Below the pieces are notes generated by a model. The model was not told the origin of the DNA and made no database searches. It saw nothing but the letters and a program-made list of their open reading frames with translations. Source: Balneolaceae bacterium (GTDB lineage: Bacteria > Bacteroidota > Rhodothermia > Balneolales > Balneolaceae). Taken from it: 35,502 bases of DNA. Both the position numbers and the translations under genes were made by a program. Position 1 is the first letter of the stretch. Each line of letters starts with the position of its first letter. The DNA lies in assembly GCA_016937115.1 (NCBI GenBank), contig JAFGWN010000010.1:1-35502 (forward strand). The letters are read 5' to 3'. Below are positions 8,931 to 18,091 of the stretch, piece after piece.

Positions 8931-8994
8931 GCGAATTTCAAAATAATTTCAGATCCTTAAGGTATCGATTTTTTAGCAGAATTGGTACTCATTA

Positions 8995-9056
8995 AATCAC
9001 TAACAATGACATCCGGATCTTGGTTCGGCATTTATGATTTATAATCGTTAGTGATT
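8995..9056. repeat. 10-bp inverted repeat between ctaB and ctaA
   Basis: AATCACTAAC at 8995-9004 and GTTAGTGATT at 9047-9056 are perfect reverse complements separated by 42 bases. They lie midway in the 230-base divergent promoter region of the two heme A genes. It could be a pair of operator half-sites for a shared regulator, or an RNA hairpin. I found no known motif name for it. Confidence 0.45.
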
Positions 9057-9160
9057 AGTTGTGAAGTTAGCTTTAGGAGTACAACTCTTCAGATGATAAA
9101 AATCGTGAAAAATAAAGTGCCGGTATCAAAATTTTACTTTAAGTCTGACGGAAATACCTC

Positions 9161-10102
9161 ATGAAACTTAATACGTATCAAAAGACGGCAATTACCACTG
9201 TCGGTGCCACTATTTTCCTGATTTTTGTGGGCGGATTGGTTCGTGCCTCGGGAGCGGGTTTAGGATGTCCTGACTGGCCCAAATGCTTTGGGTCGTGGAT
9301 TCCGCCAACATCTGTAGCTGATTTGCCGGCCGGTTTTGATGCTTCTCAGTTCAATGTCGTAAAAACGTGGACAGAATACATAAACCGGCTTATCGGGGTG
9401 ATTATCGGGCTTTTGATAACCGCCACGTTTCTGCTTTCATTTCGGTATCGAAAAAGTAAGCCTTCAGTAACATTCAGCTCAGGAGCTGCTTTTGTAATGG
9501 TCTTGGTTCAAGGGTGGCTGGGGGGACAAGTGGTAAAAAGCGGCCTGAGCGAATGGTTGATCACCATTCACATGGTGCTTGCGATGGCAATTATGACGAC
9601 CTTGCTTTATGCCGCTTACAAAGCAACCGAAAACCGCTGGAATGTAAACCTGGATCCATTTGCACAACGTTGGTTATTCGGCATCGGCCTATTATTGTTT
9701 GTATTGACGATGATACAGTTGGTTTTAGGAACGGAAGTGCGTGAAGCCGTCGATAAAGTTAGCCGAGGCGTTGCGCCGCTGCCACGCGAAATGTGGCTTG
9801 CAAATATCGGATCGATTGATGAAATACACCGAACCTTTTCGTGGGCAGTTTTATTGAGTGGTATTGGGCTTTTATATGTTGGGTTAAAACGTACGGAATC
9901 TTCAATCATCCAGAAACTCTCCATAGGTATTATGGTCTTTATTGGTTTACAAATAATATTGGGTGTGGGGCTTTACTACTTGGATATGCCGCCAGCTTTT
10001 CAGGTATTACATCTTGTTGGCGTTGCTTTTTTGATCAGTTTTGAGTTTATGTTCTTGTTGATGGTTCGTCCCAAAAATCAAGCTATTCTCTGGTCATCTT
10101 AA
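9161..10102 (+). CDS. ctaA: Heme A synthase (COX15/CtaA family)
   Basis: This membrane enzyme oxidises the C8 methyl of heme O to the formyl group of heme A. It has 313 residues and about eight transmembrane helices. The N-terminal GGLVRASGAGLGCPDWPKC segment, with Cys36 and Cys42, is the classic CtaA signature. The EYINRLIG motif and the conserved histidines (ITIHMVLA, EIHRTFSW, QVLHLVG) match the two heme-binding four-helix bundles. The start is the ATG in CTCATGAAACTTAAT. It pairs functionally and positionally with ctaB (divergent) and with the caa3 operon 1.8 kb downstream. The stop codon is only 3 bases from the stop of the convergent MATE gene, with no room for separate terminators. Confidence 0.94.
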   Translation: MKLNTYQKTAITTVGATIFLIFVGGLVRASGAGLGCPDWPKCFGSWIPPTSVADLPAGFDASQFNVVKTWTEYINRLIGVIIGLLITATFLLSFRYRKSKPSVTFSSGAAFVMVLVQGWLGGQVVKSGLSEWLITIHMVLAMAIMTTLLYAAYKATENRWNVNLDPFAQRWLFGIGLLLFVLTMIQLVLGTEVREAVDKVSRGVAPLPREMWLANIGSIDEIHRTFSWAVLLSGIGLLYVGLKRTESSIIQKLSIGIMVFIGLQIILGVGLYYLDMPPAFQVLHLVGVAFLISFEFMFLLMVRPKNQAILWSS

Positions 10103-10105
10103 TTT

Positions 10106-11560
10106 TCACACCTTTTTATTTTTCCATTTACCGCGGCGGAATAACCAGATAGCCAAAACGCCCAGTAATGATTCTGCAATGACGATGGAATAAAAGACAC
10201 CACGTTCTTCCATCCCCAAAGACATTGCCAGCAGATAGGCAATGGGGATTTCAACCACCCAAAAACAGATAAAGTTTATTATAGTTGGCGTATCAGTATC
10301 ACCGGCGCCATTGAATGCCTGTGCCATCACCATTCCCCATGCGTAGAAGACATAGCCAAAGCTGATGATCCGAAGACATTCAGCTCCTATTTCGATTACA
10401 TTGGGTTCTGCAGTAAACAGGCGAATCAGCTCTTCTGCAAAAAGAAAGAAGCAGATCCCGATGAGAATAAGAAATCCCATGTTGACTGCTCCGGTAATCC
10501 AGACGGATTTTTCGGCGCGTGCTGGTTTGTTCGCGCCCAGGTTTTGTCCAACCAGTGTCGCAGCCGCATTGCTCATCCCCCAAGACGGAAGGATTGAAAA
10601 AATGACAATTCGTATAGCAATCGTATATCCGGCCAATGCTTCAGCTCCAAATACTGCTATGATACGCACCAGGCCAATCCAGCTGGCCGTAGCAATAACA
10701 TATTGGCCAATACCGCCCAGTGAAAGACGAATAAGGCGTTTTGCTACTTCTTTATCAAACTTTAAATGGCGCCGTTTTATACGTATACGTTTGCTTTTCT
10801 TACCAAGCTGATAAAATTGATATACAACCCCTAATCCTCTGCCGATTGTTGTTGCAATTGCTGCACCCATGATGCCGAATTCCGGGAATGGTCCAACACC
10901 GAATATCAAAATAGGGTCCAGAACGATGTTAAACAGGTTTGCCAACCAAAGCACCCGCATAGATATAGCGGCATCTCCTGCACCGCGGAATACGGCATTG
11001 ATGATGAACAGCATCATGATAACGGTATTGCTTCCGAGCATGATCGTTGTATACCAGAACAATTCGGAGATCATCGTTTCGTTGGCACCCATCAACCGAA
11101 GTAGTTCCGGAGCAAAGAAAATGCCAGCCAGCGTTACGGGTATAGAGATTGCGAATCCAATGATAATAGATTGAACTGTAGCCTTCGCGGCACCGTCGGC
11201 ATCCTTTTCTCCGATACGTCGTGATACAATAGCTGTGGTTGACATACTCAGGCCGATGGCAACGGCATACACAAGTGTAAGTATGGATTCCGTAATACCG
11301 ACCGTTGCTACCGCATCCGGGCCGAGTTTTGAAACAAAAAATATGTCGACTACCGCGAATACCGATTCCATCGCCATCTCCAGTACCATAGGAATGGAAA
11401 GCAGTAAAATAGCGCGACCAATACTGCCTGAAGTGAAGTTGTACTCGGTTCCCTTGATAGAACCTTTTACATCATGCCAAAGTCGTTTCCACCAGCGGGC
11501 GTCACCGGTTTGGTTATTCTCCTGAATTTCAGAAGACATGCTATTGCGATTGTCATTCAT
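10106..11560 (-). CDS. MATE-family multidrug/toxin efflux transporter
   Basis: This inner-membrane protein of 484 residues probably has 12 transmembrane helices in two related halves. Typical MATE segments are LSIPMVLEMAMESVFAVVDIFF near residue 55 and a matching region in the second half (about 280-320), plus the conserved FNGAGDTDTP motif after the tenth helix. Such carriers export cationic compounds, drugs or metabolites using a Na+ or H+ gradient; the substrate here cannot be read. The first 45 residues are a polar cytoplasmic extension; a second in-frame ATG at codon 8 is possible. It lies downstream of the oxidase operon terminator, so it should have its own promoter in 11561-11825. Confidence 0.92.
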   Translation of the reverse strand: MNDNRNSMSSEIQENNQTGDARWWKRLWHDVKGSIKGTEYNFTSGSIGRAILLLSIPMVLEMAMESVFAVVDIFFVSKLGPDAVATVGITESILTLVYAVAIGLSMSTTAIVSRRIGEKDADGAAKATVQSIIIGFAISIPVTLAGIFFAPELLRLMGANETMISELFWYTTIMLGSNTVIMMLFIINAVFRGAGDAAISMRVLWLANLFNIVLDPILIFGVGPFPEFGIMGAAIATTIGRGLGVVYQFYQLGKKSKRIRIKRRHLKFDKEVAKRLIRLSLGGIGQYVIATASWIGLVRIIAVFGAEALAGYTIAIRIVIFSILPSWGMSNAAATLVGQNLGANKPARAEKSVWITGAVNMGFLILIGICFFLFAEELIRLFTAEPNVIEIGAECLRIISFGYVFYAWGMVMAQAFNGAGDTDTPTIINFICFWVVEIPIAYLLAMSLGMEERGVFYSIVIAESLLGVLAIWLFRRGKWKNKKV

Positions 11561-11874
11561 AAAAAATCGAGTTTCAAAAAAGTAAAGGTATCCGTTTTGG
11601 GCGGAATTAACCTTTAAATAATGATTAAAAAATTGGGTAGTCTTACAATGTTTTCATCCCACTTTAAAGAGGTGATCAGGATAGGATGCCAGGCAATCGG
11701 TGTTTACGATTGCACCGGCACAAAAAAATTTTGGCAAGGGGCGTGCGCATTGTTCTGTTAAATTTATCAAAAAAAGTAATATTACGGAAGAATAATATCG
11801 GACAAGTGGAAGTTTTTAAAATAAAAAATCCGGCTGATACTGTATCAGCCGGATTTAATAATGAGTGCGGTTGT
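11561..11874. other. 314-base intergenic region between the MATE gene and the oxidase operon
   Basis: No gene is supported here. It contains the operon terminator (11826-11856) and the upstream region of the MATE gene. A second hairpin is visible at about 11687-11720: GCAATCG (11693-11699) pairs with CGATTGC (11707-11713), and a further TGCC/GGCA pairing lies outside a small internal loop. On the minus strand this would be in, or just before, the MATE leader. I do not recognise it as a known riboswitch. Confidence 0.5.
11826..11856 (-). terminator. Rho-independent terminator of the ACIII-caa3 operon
   Basis: This is a perfect 31-base palindrome: AAATCCGGCTGATAC (11826-11840), one base, then GTATCAGCCGGATTT (11842-11856). 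Read on the minus strand, the stem is followed by TTTATTTT, so it is a good intrinsic terminator. It begins 18 bases after the ctaF stop and is the only strong terminator seen between 11.8 and 24.9 kb. Confidence 0.88.
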
Positions 11875-12183
11875 CTAAAAAGAGGGAACGGGAATCTCCC
11901 GGAAGAGCGTATCGATCAGGGTGAGTAAGACAAGCAGGGCCAGAAAAACAAATGCTGAAATAAGAATCATCAGATTAAATTTTTCATCCCAGTAAAGGTT
12001 CATAAAAAAGAGGGCGACAAGCGTACCTTTAAACACTGCAACAATCATAGCTACAATGATAGACCAGGGGCTGGGCAGAGCCAGATAGTGCACACCTACC
12101 GTCACAATAGTGAGTAATAATAAAGCTCCGCCAACTCCAAGTAGAAGTTTATCGCTTGAAATATGATGTTCGTGTCCGCTCAT
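11875..12183 (-). CDS. ctaF: Cytochrome c oxidase subunit IV family protein
   Basis: This small membrane protein of 102 residues has three predicted transmembrane helices (about 13-35, 38-60 and 70-92) and a short His-rich N-terminus (SGHEHHIS). Its length, the helix pattern and the WSIIVAMIVAVFKGTLVALFFM-type second helix match the bacterial COX4 family, which stabilises the CuB/heme a3 center of subunit I in related enzymes. It is the last gene of the operon, 26 bases after ctaE and just before the terminator. Confidence 0.88.
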   Translation of the reverse strand: MSGHEHHISSDKLLLGVGGALLLLTIVTVGVHYLALPSPWSIIVAMIVAVFKGTLVALFFMNLYWDEKFNLMILISAFVFLALLVLLTLIDTLFREIPVPSF

Positions 12184-12209
12184 TGTATTTAAAGAATAAG
12201 ATTAAGGTT

Positions 12210-12866
12210 TTAGTCAATTAAATAGAATAGGGGGAAGAGGAAAATCCAGATAATGTCGACAAGGTGCCAGTAGAGTCCCGTAATTTCTACCGGAGTGTAA
12301 TATTCGCTGTCATAGTCCCCTTTAAGAGAACGCCAGAGCAGCCAGCTCATCAATCCTATACCAATGGTTACGTGAATGCCGTGCAGCCCGGTCATAAGGT
12401 AGTAAAGGCTAAAAAAGATATTGGCTTTAGGATGTTCAATGCCATCAAAGGTGTAGAATTCACCTGGATAAATGCCGAGATGAAATTTGTGTGTATATTC
12501 AAAATACTTAATGACCATAAACACACAGGCCAGAGCAATAGTGATTCCAAGATTGATGGCAATATTTCGCTTTTGGTTTAACTGGGCTGATTTAATAGCC
12601 ATTGCTACCGTCAGGCTGCTGCCGATAAGTACCACCGTATTAACCGCGCCCCAGATCGTATTCAGTTCATGCGAAGCCATGGTAAACAGCTCGGGATACC
12701 AGGCCCGATAAATAATGTAAGCGGCAAAAAGCCCGCCAAACATTAGAATTTCAGTGCCTAAGAAGATCCACATGCCCATCTTCGCTGCGCTGAACTGTTG
12801 TTCAGAATCAATAAAATGATGATACAGGTGTTTGGGATGTGCGTGTGTGCTGGTTTTATTTGCCAT
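12210..12866 (-). CDS. ctaE: Cytochrome c oxidase subunit III (caa3 type)
   Basis: This core membrane subunit has 218 residues and about five transmembrane helices, as in bacterial subunit III forms lacking the first two helices of the mitochondrial protein. Recognisable segments are the KMGMWIFLGTEILMFGGLF region, the LTGLHGIHVTIG-like histidine motif (here MTGLHGIHVTIGIG, around residue 160) and the C-terminal YWHLVDIIWIFLFPLFYL. These are diagnostic for the family. It follows ctaD by 21 bases and precedes ctaF by 26. Confidence 0.94.
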   Translation of the reverse strand: MANKTSTHAHPKHLYHHFIDSEQQFSAAKMGMWIFLGTEILMFGGLFAAYIIYRAWYPELFTMASHELNTIWGAVNTVVLIGSSLTVAMAIKSAQLNQKRNIAINLGITIALACVFMVIKYFEYTHKFHLGIYPGEFYTFDGIEHPKANIFFSLYYLMTGLHGIHVTIGIGLMSWLLWRSLKGDYDSEYYTPVEITGLYWHLVDIIWIFLFPLFYLID

Positions 12867-12887
12867 TGTTAGAAATTACACTATAAT

Positions 12888-14630
12888 TTAATCTTTCATT
12901 TCAACTTCCTTGTCTGCTTCAATATGGGTACCCATCTCGGGTTCATGCCCGTTGGTTTGAGCCAGCCCCAACTGAAAGTCTGCCATGGGTTTATGATAAT
13001 CGTACGGACCGTGTATCAAAACAGGGATATGGTCAAAATTATGGGGCGGGGCGGGAGAGGCCACCTGCCACTCGAGCGCCCGGCTGTTCCAGGGGTTTGC
13101 AGATGCTTTTTCACCGTTGAAAAGGCTCTTAACGAGATTATAAAATACCATCGCAAAACCAATACCGAGAATAAATGCACCAATCGTTGAAACTTGGTGA
13201 AAACCCTGGAACTGGTCAATGTAGTTAAAATAACGACGCGGCATGCCCTGAGCCCCCATCACAAATTGAGGCAAGAAAGTAACGTTAAAGCCGAGGAATA
13301 CCAGCAGTGCTGATATTTTCCCAAGTGTTTCGTTATACATACGACCGCTCATCTTGGGCCACCAGTAGTAAAGACCGCCCAGATAGGCCATCACCATACC
13401 GCCTACCATTACAAAATGGAAGTGGGCAACAACGTAATAGGTATCGTGCAGGTGAATATCAATTGCAATTGTTGCCAATGCAATACCAGTTAAGCCACCT
13501 ACAGTAAACAAGAAGAAAAACCCTAAAATATAGAGCATGGGTGTTTTGAGGGATATCGATCCCTTGTGCATGGTAGCCAGCCAGTTGAACATTTTAATAC
13601 CGGTGGGAATACCTACCAGGAACGTCAGGAATGAGAATACCATGTTGGCCAGCGATGCTTGACCAGATACAAACATGTGGTGGCCCCAAACAAGAAAGCT
13701 GATAAAAGCAATAGCCAATGACGACATGGCAATAGCCCAGTATCCAAAAATAGTTTTCTTGGAAAAAGTAGAGACAATTTCGGAGACTACCCCGAAACCG
13801 GGCACAATCATAATGTATACTGCCGGGTGACTGTAGAACCAGAAAAAGTGTTGGAAAAGAACCGGATCACCGCCGAGGGCAGGATCAAAGATACCAATAC
13901 CCAAAAGTCGCTCCATCCCAACCAGCGCCAGCGTGATTGCCAATACAGGTGTTGCTAAAATCTGGATAATACTGGTAGCATATAAGCTCCAGCAAAACAG
14001 GGGAAGCTTTCCCCAGGTAATGCCCGGCGCCCGCATTTTGTGTATGGTCGTAATAAAGTTGATGCCCGTTAAAATAGATGAAAATCCAAGTATAAAGACA
14101 CCGAACGACATAAATGTTACAGCACCACCTGTAGTGGAAGAATAAGGCATATAAAAAGTCCATCCGGTATCAATACCGCCGGCAAAAATAACAAATATCG
14201 TACCTATGGCACCTATCATATAGATATACCAGCTTGCCAGGTTCAGTTTTGGGAATGCAACATCTTTGGCTCCGATCTGCATAGGCAAGAAAAAGTTTCC
14301 TAAAATCGCAGGTACCGCGGGTACCAGGAAAAGAAAAATCATGATAACGCCATGCAGCGTAAAAAGCTGATTATAGGTATCGGCCTCAATAAATGTAGCG
14401 GCTGGTGTCCACAGCTCCATTCGGATGCCCAGTGCAAGCAACCCGCCAAAAAAGAAAAAGAAGGTAGTTGCGATAAGATATAGTATACCAATACGCTTGT
14501 GATCTTTGGTCAGTAGCCAGGACCGCAACCCACTTTCTGCATTCAGGTAATTTGTATCGGCATTTTCTTCCGGTTTGTACCGGCGAACCTGCACTTTCTT
14601 CATATTGGATGATGCTTCTGCAGTAGCCAT
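12888..14630 (-). CDS. ctaD: Cytochrome c oxidase subunit I, A2-type heme-copper oxidase
   Basis: This catalytic subunit reduces O2 to water and pumps protons. It has 580 residues and about 12 transmembrane helices. Visible ligands: His93 (LHGVIM, low-spin heme a), His268 in WFYSHPAVY (CuB) with cross-link Tyr272, His317-His318 (WGHHMF, CuB), His403 (heme a3) and His405 (heme a) in VAHFHFVM. The helix VI motif is YSHPAV instead of GHPEVY. The D-channel glutamate is therefore missing and the Tyr-Ser pair of A2-type oxidases is present, as described for Rhodothermus marinus caa3. The start is one base after the ctaC stop, suggesting translational coupling. Confidence 0.96.
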   Translation of the reverse strand: MATAEASSNMKKVQVRRYKPEENADTNYLNAESGLRSWLLTKDHKRIGILYLIATTFFFFFGGLLALGIRMELWTPAATFIEADTYNQLFTLHGVIMIFLFLVPAVPAILGNFFLPMQIGAKDVAFPKLNLASWYIYMIGAIGTIFVIFAGGIDTGWTFYMPYSSTTGGAVTFMSFGVFILGFSSILTGINFITTIHKMRAPGITWGKLPLFCWSLYATSIIQILATPVLAITLALVGMERLLGIGIFDPALGGDPVLFQHFFWFYSHPAVYIMIVPGFGVVSEIVSTFSKKTIFGYWAIAMSSLAIAFISFLVWGHHMFVSGQASLANMVFSFLTFLVGIPTGIKMFNWLATMHKGSISLKTPMLYILGFFFLFTVGGLTGIALATIAIDIHLHDTYYVVAHFHFVMVGGMVMAYLGGLYYWWPKMSGRMYNETLGKISALLVFLGFNVTFLPQFVMGAQGMPRRYFNYIDQFQGFHQVSTIGAFILGIGFAMVFYNLVKSLFNGEKASANPWNSRALEWQVASPAPPHNFDHIPVLIHGPYDYHKPMADFQLGLAQTNGHEPEMGTHIEADKEVEMKD

Positions 14631-14631
14631 A

Positions 14632-15582
14632 TTATTTAAGTGTTTTTATGTATTCGATAATTGCGTTGATCTGTTCGTCATTGAGCTGTCCCTGGTATGA
14701 AGGCATCACCTGACCGTACCCCTGCACAATTTTAGCATTGGGATTTAAAATTGATTCCCGAATGTAATTCTCATCCACCGTAACGGTCGAGCCATCGGCC
14801 AGTTGTTCTTCGCTGCCAAAGGTGCCCTGCCAGGTAGGTCCCGTCAGTTCAGTGCCGTCGGTCGAGTGACACGTAGCACATGCATTTTGCTGAACCAGTT
14901 GCTCACCCCAGTCGGCCGGGGCAAGATCTGTAGGTTTGGTAGCAGCTCCTGAATTGTCTTCTAACCACTGGGCGAATTCTTCAGGTTCGTGAACAATCAC
15001 TTTAGCCAGCATGTTTGAGTGATCCGTACCGCAATATTCAGTACAGAAAACAATGGATTCTCCGGGCTCGCGGGCCTGGAACCAAGCCTCTGTATACCGG
15101 CCGGGAATAACATCCTGCTTGATGCGGAAATCGGGTACGAAAAATGAGTGAATAACATCCTGCGACTGCATGATGAGTTTAACAGGTCGTCCCGCGGGTA
15201 CGTGCAACTCGTTCGTTGTTGAAGCGCCGCTTTTATACTGAAAGCGCCAGAGCCATTTTTGGGCTGTTACATTAACCTCATAGGCATCCGTTGGTGCTTT
15301 AGTCATATCAATATAGGTTTGGAAACCCCATCCAAAGAGTACAAGCGTAATGATCAGTGGAATTACCGACCATGTAACTTCAAGCTTGTTGTTGTGCGTT
15401 ATAACCGGTGTGACATCATTCTCTGACTTGCGGCGGTACTTAATGATAAAGTAGATGATAGCAACAACGATACCGATGGTAACAACCAAACTGCTGATAT
15501 GCACAAACCAAAAGAGAGTATCGTACTGCTCCGCCACTGCTGTTTTAGCAGGAGGTAAAAAGAAATTTCTAAGCGCTTCCAT
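14632..15582 (-). CDS. ctaC: Cytochrome c oxidase subunit II with fused cytochrome c (caa3)
   Basis: This 316-residue subunit receives electrons and passes them to subunit I. It has two transmembrane helices (about 23-47 and 70-92). The periplasmic CuA domain has ligands H145, C180, E182, C184, H188 and M191 ([12 protein letters not shown]). A C-terminal cytochrome c domain (about 224-316) has heme motif C235-A-T-C-H239 and a probable axial Met293. That domain is strikingly like the second domain of ActE in the same operon, with about half of ~90 positions identical by eye. No Sec signal is visible; the first helix probably acts as the anchor. The gene overlaps the end of sco by 14 bases. Confidence 0.95.
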   Translation of the reverse strand: MEALRNFFLPPAKTAVAEQYDTLFWFVHISSLVVTIGIVVAIIYFIIKYRRKSENDVTPVITHNNKLEVTWSVIPLIITLVLFGWGFQTYIDMTKAPTDAYEVNVTAQKWLWRFQYKSGASTTNELHVPAGRPVKLIMQSQDVIHSFFVPDFRIKQDVIPGRYTEAWFQAREPGESIVFCTEYCGTDHSNMLAKVIVHEPEEFAQWLEDNSGAATKPTDLAPADWGEQLVQQNACATCHSTDGTELTGPTWQGTFGSEEQLADGSTVTVDENYIRESILNPNAKIVQGYGQVMPSYQGQLNDEQINAIIEYIKTLK

Positions 15583-16411
15583 TTAATTCTTTTTTCTTGT
15601 TATTAGTAAATTTGTGTCCGAACCACATAAAACCGAGGAATATACCCAAGGCTAATACAATGATAAACCCGCCAACCTGCATAACGCGCCATGCTACCGG
15701 CACATAACTATTGGAGTCGGCATCATATACATAGCAATATAAAGCTACCTTTTCGAGCGTACTGCCAATTTCACCGTCTGCGGCTTCGTACAATCCGTTT
15801 CGGATGTCAAACTCTTTATAGTTGATGCCGTACAAATAGCGCGTAATGATACCTTTCGGACTTAAGAACATAATTGCCGCACTGTGGGCATATTGTTCCT
15901 TATTGTCCACTTTTTCGTATTTAAAACCTACAGATTCTGTGAGTTTGCGTATGGTCTGTTCATTACCCGTTAGAAAATGCCAGCCTTCGGCAGCACCTTC
16001 ACGGTTAAATTTCTGCATGATGGAATCTTTAACCGATGCTGCAAGCCTGTAATCCTCATCCGGATTAAAGCTAAACGTGATGATGTTATAATCATCACCG
16101 GGATTCCATTTAACGTCTTCAACGCCTTGGTATATCGCATTGATAACCATGGAACAGAGCATCGGACAGTTGTAATAGACCGGGTTTAAAATTACCGGTT
16201 TATCATCCTGCATCAGCTCGGCCAGCGTCACTGAATCTCCTTCAGATGTAGCAAAAGTAAGATCAAGGGGAATGGTATCACCCAAGTGTTCTTCTACTCC
16301 TACATTCTGTACCTCTTGAGGTTTTTGCTTATTCAGTTGAGCAAAAACCATTAAAGGTTGCAGCAGCATGCATGTTAAAACAAGCGCATGCGCTACGTTC
16401 GTACTATACAT
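15569..16411 (-). CDS. sco: SCO1/SenC-family copper chaperone for CuA assembly
   Basis: This membrane-attached, thioredoxin-fold protein delivers copper to subunit II. It has 280 residues with an N-terminal signal or anchor (1-24), a redox/copper motif C82-P-M-L-C86 within YYNCPMLCS, and the third copper ligand His176 (YAHSAAIMF). A C-terminal transmembrane helix lies near 243-263, preceded by the CYVYDADSNSYVPVAW segment seen in SCO proteins of this phylum. Its gene sits between the small membrane protein (10 bases upstream) and ctaC, which it overlaps by 14 bases, fitting a role in assembling that subunit. Confidence 0.92.
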   Translation of the reverse strand: MYSTNVAHALVLTCMLLQPLMVFAQLNKQKPQEVQNVGVEEHLGDTIPLDLTFATSEGDSVTLAELMQDDKPVILNPVYYNCPMLCSMVINAIYQGVEDVKWNPGDDYNIITFSFNPDEDYRLAASVKDSIMQKFNREGAAEGWHFLTGNEQTIRKLTESVGFKYEKVDNKEQYAHSAAIMFLSPKGIITRYLYGINYKEFDIRNGLYEAADGEIGSTLEKVALYCYVYDADSNSYVPVAWRVMQVGGFIIVLALGIFLGFMWFGHKFTNNKKKELNGSA

Positions 16412-16421
16412 AAGTTACATT

Positions 16422-16811
16422 CTATTCGCCGTCGACAGCCATGTCGTTAATGACACTGTCAATGGGCATTCGATAGACACCATTTTCGATATCAACCACA
16501 CCGAAGCTGGAAAGCCGTTCTGTATCTTTCCTTTCCTGCTCTCGAATATCATAATATTCACTGCTTGCCGATATCTGGTCGTTATTTATTTGAGTTGCCT
16601 GATCATACATTTCCATAAGAAGCTGTACAAATATAACAACAAAAAGAATTCCTAAAATACTCCAAAACGTCAATTTTTTATAGTCATGCTTGTCGCCCAT
16701 TACACCATGGTTGATGCTGTCCGAAACATTTTCATCATTGATCTCTACATCAACAACGGTATCTTCTTTAGCTTTAGATTCAGAGCTGTATGTTGGTTCT
16801 TCACTTGCCAT
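16422..16811 (-). CDS. Small single-helix membrane protein, candidate ActG-like subunit
   Basis: I cannot assign this 129-residue protein to a family with certainty. Residues 1-45 are acidic and probably cytoplasmic, 48-67 form one transmembrane helix (FWSILGILFVVIFVQLLM), and 70-129 should be periplasmic. The C-terminal part has a helix (EYYDIREQERKDTERLSSFG) followed by VVDIENGVYRMPIDSVIND. From memory, short YR-x-PI-type C-termini recur in small proteins encoded beside ACIII and oxidase genes in other phyla, but I could not check this. Its place just after actF matches where Rhodothermus has a seventh ACIII gene (ActG), so it may be an accessory ACIII or oxidase subunit. It has no heme or Fe-S motif. 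Confidence 0.7.
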   Translation of the reverse strand: MASEEPTYSSESKAKEDTVVDVEINDENVSDSINHGVMGDKHDYKKLTFWSILGILFVVIFVQLLMEMYDQATQINNDQISASSEYYDIREQERKDTERLSSFGVVDIENGVYRMPIDSVINDMAVDGE

Positions 16812-16858
16812 ATTAAAAGCGTTTTAAAGCAGAAAACTGCTGTTTACAAGTTTCAAAA

Positions 16859-18043
16859 TTAATGTTTACGCAGCGATTCTTCAATTTTTGGATCATTAAC
16901 GGGAATCATTCGCTCTTTGCTGAATGTGTTAAAAAAGAGTCCGAAAAAGATTCCGCCAAGTCCCAGGAATGAAGTAATTACCATCCAGCTAAAGTGAAAT
17001 CCGTGAGGATTCAATACCGGCATCACAATCCAGTAAAGTTCTACAAGGTGTGATACCAAAATAAGCCCCGCAATGGTTGATGCAATGGCAGGGTTCGACT
17101 TTGATTTTTTAGGCAACAGTACAATAAATGGAATTATAAAGCGACCAAAGAGATAAAAATATGCAAGATATTCATATCCACCATTCAGTCGTTCAAGGAA
17201 CCATACGGTTTCTTCAGGAATGTTTGCGTAATAGATCAATAAAAACTGACTGAAGGCGATGTAGGCGTAAAACACGGTAAAACCAAATAGCTGAACGCTT
17301 AAATCATAAAGATGGCTCTTTTGCAGTGTATTTTTCAGTAATCCTTTTTTCCAGAAAAATACAACCACCAGAATTAATACGGCAAACAAGCACTGAAATG
17401 CCATGGCAAAGAAATAAACACCAAACATGGTGGAGTACCAGTGCGGATCGAGCGACATCAACCAGTCGAACGATGCGAAAGCCAGAGTAAGTGCAAAAAC
17501 AAAGATTCCCGGCCCACTGGTTCGGCGCAGTAGCGTTTGCAAGCCCCAGTCCCCGGTTTTATCCATTTCCACCGATTTACGGTGCATTCTCCATCCAAGG
17601 AACCCCCAAACGGCGAAATAAATAATTTGACGAATGATAAAAAACGTCGTGTTCAAATAGGGCTCCTTGCCCTGCAGCACGGGATCATGGGCAAGGGCAT
17701 CGGCATGCGTCCAGTGATAAAGCGAATGCATGCCCAACAGTACCGGAATGATAAATAGTGCCCAGATTGGCAAATTCGCTGAAATGGATTCAGGAATACG
17801 GCGAAGCACAACACTCCAGTGCGAGCGCGTCAGGTGTTGTAGCATCACAAAAAAGAGGGCGCCAAGTGCAATGCTGGAATAAAATGAAAAGCTTGTCAGA
17901 TAGGAGAAGAAAAACTGGTCGTGATCTAAAAAATATCCAACAAAACTGGCAATAAGCGCAACGATACCTACCGCAAATAATGGTTTTTGCAGGTTTAGAT
18001 CGGAGGGATAATCAAGGTTATCAGTTGTATGATGCTTACTCAT
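16859..18043 (-). CDS. actF: ACIII subunit ActF, quinone-side membrane subunit (NrfD/PsrC-like)
   Basis: This integral membrane protein of 394 residues has about ten hydrophobic helices. ActF and ActC are paralogous NrfD/PsrC-type subunits; ActF is thought to contribute a proton path and sits on the complex without redox cofactors. Segments that identify it are SFDWLMSLDPHWYSTMFGVYFFA (around residue 200) and HFSWMVITSFLGLGGIFFG near the C-terminus, with a short polar N-terminus (MSKHHTTDNL). It follows actE by 48 bases and precedes the small membrane protein by 47. Confidence 0.9.
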   Translation of the reverse strand: MSKHHTTDNLDYPSDLNLQKPLFAVGIVALIASFVGYFLDHDQFFFSYLTSFSFYSSIALGALFFVMLQHLTRSHWSVVLRRIPESISANLPIWALFIIPVLLGMHSLYHWTHADALAHDPVLQGKEPYLNTTFFIIRQIIYFAVWGFLGWRMHRKSVEMDKTGDWGLQTLLRRTSGPGIFVFALTLAFASFDWLMSLDPHWYSTMFGVYFFAMAFQCLFAVLILVVVFFWKKGLLKNTLQKSHLYDLSVQLFGFTVFYAYIAFSQFLLIYYANIPEETVWFLERLNGGYEYLAYFYLFGRFIIPFIVLLPKKSKSNPAIASTIAGLILVSHLVELYWIVMPVLNPHGFHFSWMVITSFLGLGGIFFGLFFNTFSKERMIPVNDPKIEESLRKH

Positions 18044-18091
18044 AAGGACAACAGTTAAGCGTTTGCTTCGGTTAAAGTATTCTTGATTTCT

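Noticed and set aside
10365-10811. 148-codon plus-strand frame inside the MATE gene
   Set aside because: Antisense to a complete 12-helix transporter; composition (many Arg, Ile, Pro) is typical of a shadow frame.
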